The translations under genes and the position numbers were made by a program. Under the pieces are notes generated by a model. It worked only from the letters and a program-made list of their open reading frames with translations, was not told where the DNA came from and ran no database searches. 64,000 bases of DNA from an uncultured Ruminococcus sp. (GTDB lineage: Bacteria > Bacillota > Clostridia > Oscillospirales > Acutalibacteraceae): assembly GCA_902764235.1 (NCBI GenBank), contig CACWVH010000009.1, positions 1 to 64,000 of the forward strand, written 5' to 3'. Positions 43,821 through 51,996 of this stretch are shown here, piece by piece. Position 1 is the first letter of the stretch; the number at the start of each line of letters is the position of its first letter.

Positions 43821-45566
43821 TTATCTGATCTTTATATGAACCTCACGGAGCTGCTGCTCAGTTACCTCTGTAGGTGAGCCAAGGAGAAGATCCTGTGCAT
43901 TGCTGTTCATCGGGAACGCGATAACCTCACGGATGTTTTCTTCTCCTGCAAGGAGCATGAGCATTCTGTCAAGTCCGGGTGCCATACCTGCATGCGGCGG
44001 TGCACCGTATCTGAATGCTGTGTAAAGTGAACCGAATTTATCCTTGAGCGTCTGCTCGTCATAGCCTGCGATCTCAAATGCCTTTATCATTATATCAAGA
44101 TCATGGTTTCTTACTGCGCCAGAGCTCAGCTCAACACCGTCACAAACTATATCATACTGATATGCAAGTACCTCAGCAGGATCCTTTTCAAGAAGTGCCT
44201 GCATTCCGCCCTGAGGCATTGAGAACGGGTTATGCGTGAATATAACATCTCCGTTTTCATCACGCTCGAACATCGGGAAGTCTGTGATGAAGCAAAGCTC
44301 AAAACGGCTTTTATCGATCATATCGAGACGGGTCGCAACCTCTGTTCTGATCTGACCTGCAAGCTTAGGAGCTGCATCTGCACTGTCAGCGATAAAGTAA
44401 ATTACATCACCTGCTTTTGAACCGTTGATCTCAATAAGCTTTTCTCTGTCTCCCTCTTTGAGGAATTTATCAATAGGACCGTCAAATGTAAGATCGTCTC
44501 TTACCTTGACATAGCCGAGTCCTTTCATGCCGATGGAAAGGGCAAACTCTTCCATATTCTTGAACCATTTCTTTGACTGAGCTGCTGCACCAGGTACATT
44601 GATGCTGCGTACTGTCTTTTTCCTGAACGGAGCAAAGTCAGTTTCCTCAAACATCGGACTGATATCCTTGATAAGAAGCGGATTACGAAGGTCGGGCTTG
44701 TCAGTACCATAAGTGAGCATTGCCTCTGCAAAAGGTATCCTTCTGAACGGCGGCTTTGAGACTTCTTTATCAGAGAACTTTGTGAAGGTCTCATAAAGAA
44801 CCTCCTCAGCAACTGCAAAAACATCCTCCTGCTCTGCAAATCCCATCTCAAAGTCAAGCTGATAAAATTCTCCGGGTGAACGATCAGCTCTTGCATCCTC
44901 ATCACGGAAGCAGGGTGCTATCTGGAAATATTTATCAAAGCCTGACACCATAAGCAGCTGCTTGAAGATCTGCGGTGCCTGCGGAAGGGCATAGAACATT
45001 CCCTTATGCTTTCTGCTGGGGATAAGATAATCTCTTGCGCCCTCAGGAGAAGAACATGAAAGGATAGGCGTCTGTATTTCAAGGAAGCCCATTTCTGTCA
45101 TTTTATTTCTGAGGAAAGATATAAGCTCGGCACGCATTACTATATTGTTATGCACCTTGCGGTTACGAAGATCGAGGAAACGGTATTTAAGTCTTACATC
45201 CTCCTTGACCTCGGTTGATGTCTGTATCTCAAAGGGAAGCGCCTGGGGTGCTTTACCGAGAACTGTTATATTTTCAGAATGTATCTCAACAGTACCGGTT
45301 GCAATCTTAGGATTTATAGTATCCTCGTCACGCTTCGTTACCTTACCGCTGACAGTTACGGTACATTCCTTATTTATATTCTCAAGGAGCTTCTCATCAT
45401 GTACTACAACCTGTACTACACCATAATGATCTCTGATATCAAGGAACATTACACCGCCGTGGTCACGGATATTTTCAACCCATCCGGCTACTCTTACATC
45501 ATTACCGATATCTGTTTCTCTCAGCTCACCGCAGTATTTTGTGCGGTAAATGTTTTCTCTAAGCAT
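43821..45566 (-). CDS. aspS: Aspartyl-tRNA synthetase, bacterial type
   Basis: 581 residues with the anticodon-binding OB fold, the bacterial insertion (GAD) domain and class II motifs (FLEIQTPIL, FRDEDARADRSPGEF, GLDRMLMLLAGEENIR). The OB fold reads RDHGGVMFLDIRD: the His in RDHGG is the residue reported in non-discriminating AspRS, where discriminating enzymes have Leu (RDLG). With gatCAB next door this suggests it charges both tRNA-Asp and tRNA-Asn. GAAAGGATAAG precedes the ATG. Confidence 0.96.
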   Translation of the reverse strand: MLRENIYRTKYCGELRETDIGNDVRVAGWVENIRDHGGVMFLDIRDHYGVVQVVVHDEKLLENINKECTVTVSGKVTKRDEDTINPKIATGTVEIHSENITVLGKAPQALPFEIQTSTEVKEDVRLKYRFLDLRNRKVHNNIVMRAELISFLRNKMTEMGFLEIQTPILSCSSPEGARDYLIPSRKHKGMFYALPQAPQIFKQLLMVSGFDKYFQIAPCFRDEDARADRSPGEFYQLDFEMGFAEQEDVFAVAEEVLYETFTKFSDKEVSKPPFRRIPFAEAMLTYGTDKPDLRNPLLIKDISPMFEETDFAPFRKKTVRSINVPGAAAQSKKWFKNMEEFALSIGMKGLGYVKVRDDLTFDGPIDKFLKEGDREKLIEINGSKAGDVIYFIADSADAAPKLAGQIRTEVATRLDMIDKSRFELCFITDFPMFERDENGDVIFTHNPFSMPQGGMQALLEKDPAEVLAYQYDIVCDGVELSSGAVRNHDLDIMIKAFEIAGYDEQTLKDKFGSLYTAFRYGAPPHAGMAPGLDRMLMLLAGEENIREVIAFPMNSNAQDLLLGSPTEVTEQQLREVHIKIR

Positions 45567-45598
45567 TCTATCTTATCCTTTCGCCTTTATAAAGTAAA

Positions 45599-45631
45599 GC
45601 GGCTTCGGCTTGTTAATCGCCTCAAAGCCGC
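45599..45631 (-). terminator. Weak terminator-like hairpin before aspS
   Basis: GCGGCTT (45599-45605) pairs with AAGCCGC (45625-45631) in the 86-bp gap between the kinase-like gene and aspS. The following T content on the minus strand is modest. Confidence 0.4.
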
Positions 45632-45652
45632 AATTATTATGTACTGCTGTTA

Positions 45653-46246
45653 TTATTCGTATTCACCGAAGAAGCTCATAAGCTTGTCAAAGGACTCGGC
45701 AGCAAGTTCATCAGTACTGTTATGATATAGCAGAAGACTGTTCTCATCCTCGGGGTCACGAAGGTTTTCAGGAATGTTGAAATTAACAGTGCTGAGATAC
45801 TGATCCCAGTTTTCAAGCTTCCATGTATCTCTGTCAGAGGCTCTGTCGATCATTCTCTGATGGCATACCTCCGGATCTGTTACGATCCAGATAACTGTAA
45901 GCTTTGCACCATAACCCTTGAGCTTTTCTCTGAGTGAGGCGATATATTCATCGTCACGTATCTCTCTTGTAAAAGGAGCATTGACCATTACAAGATCCTC
46001 ATACTTTATTGCTTCAAAAGCAAGATCCATGATAACGTCGTATTCATAGTCACGGATCTCCTTTTCAAAAAATTCAGAGCTTCTGTTATAAGGCTGTCCT
46101 GCAACTGCAAAGATCTGCTTTGAAAGCGGAATAAGTGTATCCTTATCAAGATAAACGATATGCTTGATAGCTGTCGCAAGCTTCTTGGACAGCTTGGTCT
46201 TTCCGCACGCAGGCGGTGATGTAACAAAAATCATTCTTTTTTCCAT
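45653..46246 (-). CDS. P-loop ATP-binding protein, AAA_33 / zeta-kinase-like
   Basis: 197 residues. The Walker A motif TSPPACGKTKLSKKLA is at residues 9-24, and DLVMVNAPF may include the Walker B region. An arginine-rich lid (RMIDRASDRDTWKLENWD) follows. The fold resembles small kinases of the AAA_33 type that phosphorylate nucleosides, sugars or other small molecules; the substrate is unknown. GGGAGA lies upstream of the ATG. It is 86 bp upstream of aspS, separated by a hairpin. Confidence 0.7.
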   Translation of the reverse strand: MEKRMIFVTSPPACGKTKLSKKLATAIKHIVYLDKDTLIPLSKQIFAVAGQPYNRSSEFFEKEIRDYEYDVIMDLAFEAIKYEDLVMVNAPFTREIRDDEYIASLREKLKGYGAKLTVIWIVTDPEVCHQRMIDRASDRDTWKLENWDQYLSTVNFNIPENLRDPEDENSLLLYHNSTDELAAESFDKLMSFFGEYE

Positions 46247-46657
46247 ATTATTAAATCTCCCTTAACATTTTTATCAGCAGGAAAAAACACAGAACCATGA
46301 TCTGATACCTCAGTTATAGTACGAATATACAGTACATCCGCGCTTTGAATCATGCTGACAATTTATATACGTTCCGCTAAGCGGAAATCAAGTATTAGAT
46401 AAACTCAAACTAAATACCACCATAGATAATAACATATTTTTCAAGAAAAATCCATACATTTTTTTAATAAATTATATTAAATCACGTTTTTTTTTTGGCT
46501 TGTTTTACTAATTATTATATATCACAATTATTATTTCTTATTTTTAGTTATTTTTACTAACAATGAAGCTCTTTTCATTTTACGTCCCTATAATTGATGA
46601 TTTTACAGATGTTTCCTTAGGGAATCACTGAATAAATCACGCCTTACAGCTCAGCAC
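46247..46657. other. AT-rich intergenic stretch
   Basis: About 410 bp of very AT-rich DNA with homopolymer tracts (a T9 run near 46490-46498). I see no ORF with a start and Shine-Dalgarno, no tRNA and no strong promoter. A motif TTTCCTTAGGGAATCACTGA at 46612-46631 is partly mirrored at 46947-46966. Confidence 0.4.
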
Positions 46658-46848
46658 GTGTCTTGCTTGCCTTTTTTCCGTCATCTTGCCGGCGTGCCGC
46701 CGGTGTCGCAACTCGCTATCACTTCACTACGTTTCGCTCTGGGGTCAGAACTTCAGCTTTTATTCCCGCACCTCTGATTTTTCTAATCAGAACCTTCATG
46801 CGGCTGATTATAGTTTCTTCAAAAACTCCAGATATATTTTATACTAAC
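46658..46848 (+). repeat. Interspersed repeat family 1, copy 2 (module A2)
   Basis: Contains GCCGGTGTCGCAA, CGCTATCACTTCACTACG, TTTCGCTCTG, TTCAGAACTTC, TTTTATTCCCGC, CTCTGATTT and GGCTGATTATAGTTTCTTCA then ACTCCAGATATATTTTA. It aligns best with the A module of copy 6 (56417-56560), so it belongs to an A2 subfamily distinct from copies 1 and 5. It opens with a GC-rich hairpin around GGCGTGCCGCCGG. Confidence 0.65.
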
Positions 46849-46993
46849 TCTTGTACAAAAAGCCCTTGACAACCGTCAGGCTGCCTGCGATCTTTTTGCA
46901 CAACCTGACGAAAAGATTGCTGACGCAATACATGCACTGGATTTAATCAGTGCTTCCTTAGAAATAATACATTCTGATTTCCTTCATAAATGA
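46814..46993 (+). pseudogene. Possible remnant of a coding sequence
   Basis: An open frame without a start codon runs to a TGA at 46991-46993. From about 46853 it reads VQKALDNRQAACDLFAQPDE and continues with helical, protein-like sequence ending HSDFLHK. It begins right at the end of repeat copy 2. The composition looks like real protein, but there is no start, Shine-Dalgarno or recognised family. It may be the 3' end of a gene replaced or cut by the repeat, or chance. Confidence 0.3.
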
Positions 46994-46999
46994 TATCAT

Positions 47000-47734
47000 T
47001 CAATATCCGAAGCACTTAAGCTTTATAAAGTATAACACAAGCATATGTGCAGGATAAATCATGTAATAGATATACTGGAGAGGTCTTCCTTTTATGAAGC
47101 CCCTTTCTCCGTTATACAGGTTTATGAGTGCAAATGCAGGAATTACGGATAGAGGTCTCGAAAAGAAGCAGCAGCCAATAAAACCGGAAAGCAGTCTGCT
47201 TTTTCTCATCACAAACAAAAATAACAAAAATCCAACACCCATTATCCCATAGTCAGCTTTCAGAAAAAATGCTGTAACAAATACGATCACCAGTCCGGGC
47301 ACAAGCTTTGATCTGCTGCTCCTGAAGTTATCATATATATATATCGCACACAATCCCAGAAAAAGTGTAAAAAATACATTCTGTCCGTTGGAAAAGAGTT
47401 TTCCGCTATGCTCAAGATCCCATGGTATTTCAGATATCACTGAAAAAACAAGAAGTCTGAGGGCATATTTTTCTTTACTTTTTGTATGAAGATATCCCTC
47501 GACAAGCAAAAAACAGTATATCGGAAAGGCAGTTCTCCCGATAAGTCTGAATACATAATACCATGTGATACCATACCCCATTACAGTTACAAAGGGAGTA
47601 ACAAAGTAATTGATATTTCTAAGCACGATCGAAGTTGTATGATCTAAAAGCATTGTAAGCAAAGCTATTGTTTTCAGCACACTGCCTGACAGCAGCTTTG
47701 TGCTGAACTCTCCGGATCTCTGAACGGACGTCAT
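47000..47734 (-). CDS. TraX family membrane protein
   Basis: About 244 residues with seven or eight membrane helices. The pattern LKTIALLTMLLDHTTS near the start, then IGRTAFPIYCFLLVEGYLHT and a terminal IYYMIYPAHML, is that of the TraX / acyltransferase-3-like family; F-plasmid TraX acetylates pilin, and chromosomal homologues in Firmicutes are largely unstudied. The start at 47734 follows GAGGGAGTGTAT; an in-frame ATG at 47800 lacks a Shine-Dalgarno. Family 1 repeats lie on both sides (46658-46848 and 47826-48098). Confidence 0.85.
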   Translation of the reverse strand: MTSVQRSGEFSTKLLSGSVLKTIALLTMLLDHTTSIVLRNINYFVTPFVTVMGYGITWYYVFRLIGRTAFPIYCFLLVEGYLHTKSKEKYALRLLVFSVISEIPWDLEHSGKLFSNGQNVFFTLFLGLCAIYIYDNFRSSRSKLVPGLVIVFVTAFFLKADYGIMGVGFLLFLFVMRKSRLLSGFIGCCFFSRPLSVIPAFALINLYNGERGFIKGRPLQYIYYMIYPAHMLVLYFIKLKCFGY

Positions 47735-47825
47735 ATACACTCCCTCTTTTCCATCATTACTTTCTATTGTATTATAACATTGATTAACCCTATTTTTCAA
47801 CCCTCCAGCACGCCGCCAGCATCAC

Positions 47826-48098
47826 GCTGGACCCTTGATTCACAGCTTATCAGTCTGAAAAAGTTTCCCCGGGTACCGCTAAGCTTATTCAGCCTGAACT
47901 GCATCAGAATTATTATCCTAAGCTGATTGCAAATTATTATTATACGCTTACGACTGCCTCCGCTGTCAGTCTCGCATCGTCGCTGCTCTCTTGTACACCA
48001 GCCGCTGATGTCAAGCTGCGGTTCAGACTTTCTTCTGACCATTAATTTCGTGTCTGCTGATTTTTAGTTCCCTCAAAGCTCCCTGAAATATTTGACTC
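47826..48098 (+). repeat. Interspersed repeat family 1, copy 3 (B then A)
   Basis: Module B (CTGGACCCTTGATTCACAGC, TTATCAGTCTGAAAAAGTTT, CCCCGGGTACCGC, TTATTCAGCCTGAACTGC) is followed by GCATCAGAATTATTATCC and AGCTGATTGCAAATT, then a diverged A1 module (GCCTCCGCTGTCAGTC, GCGGTTCAGACTTTCTTCTG, GTCTGCTGATTTTTAGTTCC, CTCCCTGAAATATTTGACTC). The rest of the 636-bp gap 47735-48370 shows no gene and no clear promoter. Confidence 0.7.
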
Positions 48099-48370
48099 GC
48101 CCGCCTATCACCACGACGGCACAGTCAGATTTATATATTGTATTATGTGAATTAATATGATAAAATTATAATATCAGTATAATTTATTGATTTTTTTATT
48201 AAGGGTTGCTAAATCAATGAATATAAAATGAGACTATATTTTTAACCTGTTTAAAAAGTCCTATAAATTCATAAGATCCGGCTTTATAGTTATCTTATGA
48301 TTCAGAAATATAGTTTTATATCTTCGTATAGTTTACGAATAATCTACAAAAAAAGAAAGATGGTGCAAAT

Positions 48371-49996
48371 TTGAATAAAAGAAAAGAATCGTCATTCAGC
48401 TCCGGTGACACTGAAAAAGTTGAAATTCATGAAAATAATGTTAAAAAACATTTGTCCGGCAGCAATATGAAACTGAGTAATGGCATCCATAATAATCCGG
48501 ATAAAACTGAAACATACACAATTGATGATCTTGACAACAGTAAAGATTACTACTATCTGAATTACGATAATGATTCTGATTCAGCAAAAAAGAAGAAAAA
48601 CATAAAAATAATAACTGCTGCTATGATAACTGTCTTTGTTATTGCAGGGCCAGTTGCCGGGGTTATATTGTTCTCAAATGGTTCTGATAATACAGAACCA
48701 CCGGCGGAAGCTGTAAATTCAGCCTCAGATATAGTGCAGAAAAGTACAAATAGTGAAACTGAAAGCACTGTTTCTGAAAGCAAAACTGATCAGGTTGTAT
48801 CAGAAAATGTTATCAATTCATCTGTAACCGATTTGTCTTCATCTGATTCAACTGTAAGCGATCTGACTGAAGGTAATTCTGATGCAAATGAATCATTTGT
48901 AAGTCAGACAATAGTTTCTTCAACAGATACTTCTCAGGAAGAATCTGTTGAAGAGACCGGAAGTATCGGCTCTCTCGAATACGTACTGAAAAGTAACGGA
49001 TACCTTGAGATAACAGGCTCTGGTTCTGTTGAAAGAGCTGATCTTCTGGCTAAGTTTCAGGCGGCTGATATTTCAAGTGTCAGTATTGGAGATGGAGTTA
49101 CAAAAATAGGCGACAGTGCCTTTTTCGGCTTTACAAATTTAAAAAGCATCACAATAGCAGATAGTGTTGAAACAATTGGTAAAAATTCTTTCAAGAGCTG
49201 CAGAAGTCTTGAAAAAATAAAGCTTCCGGATTCTGTAGAATTAATAGGAGCCTGGTCATTTGCAAGTTGTAAAAATCTTTCGGAAATATATTTACCGAAG
49301 TCTCTGACAAGAATTTCGGAATATGCCTTTAGTAATTGTTCAGCTCTGAGTGAAATAATTCTTCCGGATGGACTCGAAAGTATCGGCGACTCAGCATTTT
49401 CAAGCTGCTCGGGTATAAAGGAACTGAATATCCCTGCAAATGTTGAGAACATAAGTGATTACGCCTTCTGTGCTTGTTCCTCACTTGAAAAAATCACAAT
49501 TGATGATGGATTGGAAACTATTGAGGAAAATACGTTTTCCGATTGTATAAAACTTAAAGAGGTAAATCTTCCTGAAAGTATCAAGGTAATCAAAAGTTCC
49601 GCATTCAGTAACTGTACAGGATTAAAAAATTTAATACTGCCCGATAGTGTAAAAGAACTTCGCGGAAATGTATTTGACGGCTGTGGGAATCTTGAATCGG
49701 TAAAATTACCTGATGGATTGACGATGCTTGGAGAAAAAGTTTTTGAAAACTGTAAGAATCTCAAAGAGATCACAATCCCTTATACTGTTACAAGTATAGG
49801 TGAATATGCATTCTGTTCTTGCAAAGCTATGACAGAAATAACTATTCCTGAAAATGTATCAGATGTAGGTCATAACGTGTTTGTCAAATGCATTAATCTG
49901 AAGACTATACGCGTTAAAGGAAAATCTTCTGCACCCGAGAACTGGAATAGTAACTGGAACAGCGATTGCAATGCAGATGTAATCTGGAATTCATAA
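48371..49996 (+). CDS. Membrane-anchored BspA-like leucine-rich repeat protein
   Basis: 541 residues. A charged N-terminal cytoplasmic part (about 1-75) contains a Tyr/Asp-rich patch. One membrane helix follows (IKIITAAMITVFVIAGPVAGVILF, about 78-101), then a Ser/Thr/Glu-rich spacer to about 190 and ten or so LRR_5 repeats (for example SIGDGVTKIGDSAFFGFTNL, IKLPDSVELIGAWSFASCKN). Such proteins face outward and bind host or plant surfaces or other proteins. The topology is type II, without a cleavable signal peptide. The start is a TTG behind AGAAAGATGG, so it is not firm. Confidence 0.8.
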   Translation: MNKRKESSFSSGDTEKVEIHENNVKKHLSGSNMKLSNGIHNNPDKTETYTIDDLDNSKDYYYLNYDNDSDSAKKKKNIKIITAAMITVFVIAGPVAGVILFSNGSDNTEPPAEAVNSASDIVQKSTNSETESTVSESKTDQVVSENVINSSVTDLSSSDSTVSDLTEGNSDANESFVSQTIVSSTDTSQEESVEETGSIGSLEYVLKSNGYLEITGSGSVERADLLAKFQAADISSVSIGDGVTKIGDSAFFGFTNLKSITIADSVETIGKNSFKSCRSLEKIKLPDSVELIGAWSFASCKNLSEIYLPKSLTRISEYAFSNCSALSEIILPDGLESIGDSAFSSCSGIKELNIPANVENISDYAFCACSSLEKITIDDGLETIEENTFSDCIKLKEVNLPESIKVIKSSAFSNCTGLKNLILPDSVKELRGNVFDGCGNLESVKLPDGLTMLGEKVFENCKNLKEITIPYTVTSIGEYAFCSCKAMTEITIPENVSDVGHNVFVKCINLKTIRVKGKSSAPENWNSNWNSDCNADVIWNS

Positions 49997-50044
49997 CATT
50001 GAGGCTTAAAGTCCAGTGTAAAGGTAAAGCTTGCTACGCTGAGG

Positions 50045-50165
50045 ATTCGTGTAAAATAATTCTGGGACTTTTAAATCAGAAATGATGTCAGCAGTTCAGC
50101 CTGAAAAAGACCGGCGATGCCGAGAAAAACTATTTCAGGCTGACTAAGCCGTGAATTGCGCCACC
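50045..50165 (-). repeat. Interspersed repeat family 1, copy 4 (reverse, module B)
   Basis: Read on the minus strand: CGCAATTCACGGCTTAGTCA, GCCTGAAATAGTTTTTCTCG, GCATCGCCGGTC, TTTTTCAGGCTGAACTGC, then a fragment of the A end (AAGTCCCAGAATTATTTTAC). A GC-rich hairpin (CACCGGCG ... CGCCGGTG, 50162-50180) sits at its edge. This is the only family 1 copy in reverse orientation. Confidence 0.65.
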
Positions 50166-50243
50166 GGCGGCACGCCGGTGGGTCACGGAAATCAATTTTT
50201 AAAATCTTCTCATATATTATTATCTTTTTTGATACCGAAGGGG

Positions 50244-50270
50244 TGCGGGGGCGACCGGAAAGCCCCCGCA
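50244..50270. terminator. GC-rich hairpin between repeat copy 4 and the DUF4190 promoter
   Basis: TGCGGGGGC (50244-50252) pairs with GCCCCCGCA (50262-50270). T residues follow on the plus side only briefly. It may end the LRR protein transcript. Confidence 0.45.
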
Positions 50271-50294
50271 TTTCGCTTCAAAGGTGGAAAATTG

Positions 50295-50324
50295 TTGACA
50301 TATCAGTTGGAATTGTGATATTAT
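50295..50324 (+). promoter_or_regulatory. Sigma-70-type promoter
   Basis: TTGACA (50295-50300), an 18-bp spacer and TATTAT (50319-50324), about 50 bp before the start at 50376. Confidence 0.7.
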
Positions 50325-50375
50325 AAATTTGTAAAATTGTGTTCAGATCAGATGAATTTTTGGGGTGAAAAAACT

Positions 50376-51053
50376 ATGGATAACAATCCTAATAATTTTT
50401 ATGGATCAGGAAATAATACAGGCGACTTTCAGGGACTTGAACAGACCTACGGCTCTGATTCAGCCAGCGAATATAATAATCATAATGATACGTCTTATTC
50501 GTCTGCATACAACAGCAGCCGGCAAATACCTGGTGTAAACTATAATCAGGGTGTTCAGCAGCCATATCAGCAGGTACAGAACGCACCTTACAATTATAAT
50601 CCTTACAGTCAGGGTTCATATAATACCCCGGCTTCTCCATATCCTCCTTTTCAGCAGCCATATCAGAATACCGGATACGTAAATAATATCCAGTATGGTA
50701 TGCCAATGATGGTTCCTGTAAATAATACGCCCGGCTTTGCACTTGGTATTTGTTCTATTATATTTTCTGAGTTACCGTTTGTCGGTCTTATCTGCTCTGT
50801 TGTAGGTCTTATACTTTCTATCAAAGCCAAATCTGATTCAAACAAACCGGGAAATATTCAAGGAAATCTGATCACACCGGGTATTGTTTGCTCTATCATT
50901 GGTCTCATACTCAGCCTCTTTGTTACTATCGTGCTTGCCATCGGAATCATCGCAGCTATTAATGAAGCTGCGGATTCTCTGGATGATTTCGGCGGTTATG
51001 ACGAATACGGTTATTATGACGATTACAATTGGGGCGGCGGAGAAGCAACTTGA
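50376..51053 (+). CDS. DUF4190-type membrane protein with Asn/Gln/Tyr-rich N-terminus
   Basis: About 225 residues. The first 125 are low complexity, rich in Asn, Gln, Tyr, Ser and Pro (NNPNNFYGSGNNTGDF, PPFQQPYQNTG). Two pairs of hydrophobic segments follow, with the DUF4190 pattern GFALGICSIIF then GLICSVVGLILSIKA, and GIVCSIIGLILSLF. The C-terminus is acidic and Tyr-rich (YDEYGYYDDYNW). Function unknown. The start at 50376 follows GGGGTG; an earlier ATG in frame (50337) lacks one. The next gene but for a terminator encodes a similar protein. Confidence 0.7.
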   Translation: MDNNPNNFYGSGNNTGDFQGLEQTYGSDSASEYNNHNDTSYSSAYNSSRQIPGVNYNQGVQQPYQQVQNAPYNYNPYSQGSYNTPASPYPPFQQPYQNTGYVNNIQYGMPMMVPVNNTPGFALGICSIIFSELPFVGLICSVVGLILSIKAKSDSNKPGNIQGNLITPGIVCSIIGLILSLFVTIVLAIGIIAAINEAADSLDDFGGYDEYGYYDDYNWGGGEAT

Positions 51054-51062
51054 TTTATCTTC

Positions 51063-51086
51063 ACCGGCATTTTTCTGAATGCCGGT
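51063..51086 (+). terminator. Terminator
   Basis: ACCGGCATT (51063-51071) pairs with AATGCCGGT (51078-51086), followed by a TTTTTT run. Confidence 0.9.
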
Positions 51087-51164
51087 TTTTTTCTTATACA
51101 CCTATATTTGAAAAAATACAATTAGGAATTGTTTGATACAGATTAATAAAGGACGGTGCAGACA

Positions 51165-51935
51165 ATGAAAAAAAATATTACTGAAATGTCTTTCGATGAA
51201 ATTTTTCCGGAAGCAAAGCCGCCTTCCGGTTCTTCGTTCAGCTCAGACACCGGAAATATCAGCTTTGATGATACTACCTTCGGAACAGATGACGATTTTA
51301 CTTATAACTATGACGATTACGGAAGCGATATCTCTTCTATCGGCAGCCCGGACAGTCAGAAAAATGAGTATACCGATCTTTCATCTGACATCATGACCGG
51401 TTACTCACAGCCTGCTGCTCCTCAGTCGTCACAAGGCTTTTCTGCTGCACCTGTGCAATATCAGGCGCAGAGCTTTCATCAGACCGGCACTGTGCAGCAG
51501 AATCAGGGAAATTATCCGTATCCGGAAATGGTTCCGGGTCCTGAGCTTGGCAATAACAACTGGCAGACTACTGTCAATGTTTATGAACCGTCAGCGAAAT
51601 TTCCGGGTCAGCAAAATGCAGGCTCCGGCAGCAACTCTGATTTCTACTCCTCACCAAACAGAAGAAATGCCGGAAATAAAATGCCTACTCCGATTATACT
51701 GGGACTACTGTCTGTTTTATTTTCCATGATGTTCCCGATCAGCTTAACGCTTGCCATCGCAGGACTTGTAATATGTAATAAAGAAACCAAAAAAGCCCGT
51801 GAAACCGGTACTCAGCCTCCTGCATCGGGCGGTGCAAGGATATTATGCATTATGGGACTGATTTTCAGTATTATTTCAGCGTTACCTACCGTTATTGGTT
51901 TTTTACTGCCGCTTTTTGGAGTTCCTGTCTCATAA
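51165..51935 (+). CDS. Low-complexity protein with DUF4190-like C-terminal membrane helices
   Basis: About 256 residues. The acidic, Ser/Asp/Tyr-rich first part (FSSDTGNISFDDT, YNYDDYG) becomes Gln/Ser/Ala-rich, then two hydrophobic segments (PIILGLLSVLFSMMFPISLT and ILCIMGLIFSIISALPTVIG) flank a short basic loop. The layout parallels the protein at 50376-51053, so the two are probably paralogues or functional partners. GGACGG precedes the ATG at 51165; the in-frame ATG at 51156 is closer to it and less likely. It ends at a bidirectional terminator. Confidence 0.65.
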   Translation: MKKNITEMSFDEIFPEAKPPSGSSFSSDTGNISFDDTTFGTDDDFTYNYDDYGSDISSIGSPDSQKNEYTDLSSDIMTGYSQPAAPQSSQGFSAAPVQYQAQSFHQTGTVQQNQGNYPYPEMVPGPELGNNNWQTTVNVYEPSAKFPGQQNAGSGSNSDFYSSPNRRNAGNKMPTPIILGLLSVLFSMMFPISLTLAIAGLVICNKETKKARETGTQPPASGGARILCIMGLIFSIISALPTVIGFLLPLFGVPVS

Positions 51936-51956
51936 AATATTTCTGATAAAATATCT

Positions 51957-51988
51957 GAGCTGCCGCAGAATTAATATTGCGGCAGCTC
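51957..51988. terminator. Bidirectional terminator
   Basis: GAGCTGCCGCA (51957-51967) pairs with TGCGGCAGCTC (51978-51988), followed by TTTT on the plus strand. It lies between the convergent DUF4190-like gene and the MreB paralogue gene. Confidence 0.85.
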
Positions 51989-51996
51989 GTTTTCTA

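Noticed and set aside
46612..46966. Possible insertion sequence bounded by imperfect inverted repeats (TTTCCTTAGGGAATCACTGA and its partial mirror)
   Set aside because: The match is imperfect, no transposase is inside and no target duplication was seen; kept only as a note under the remnant.
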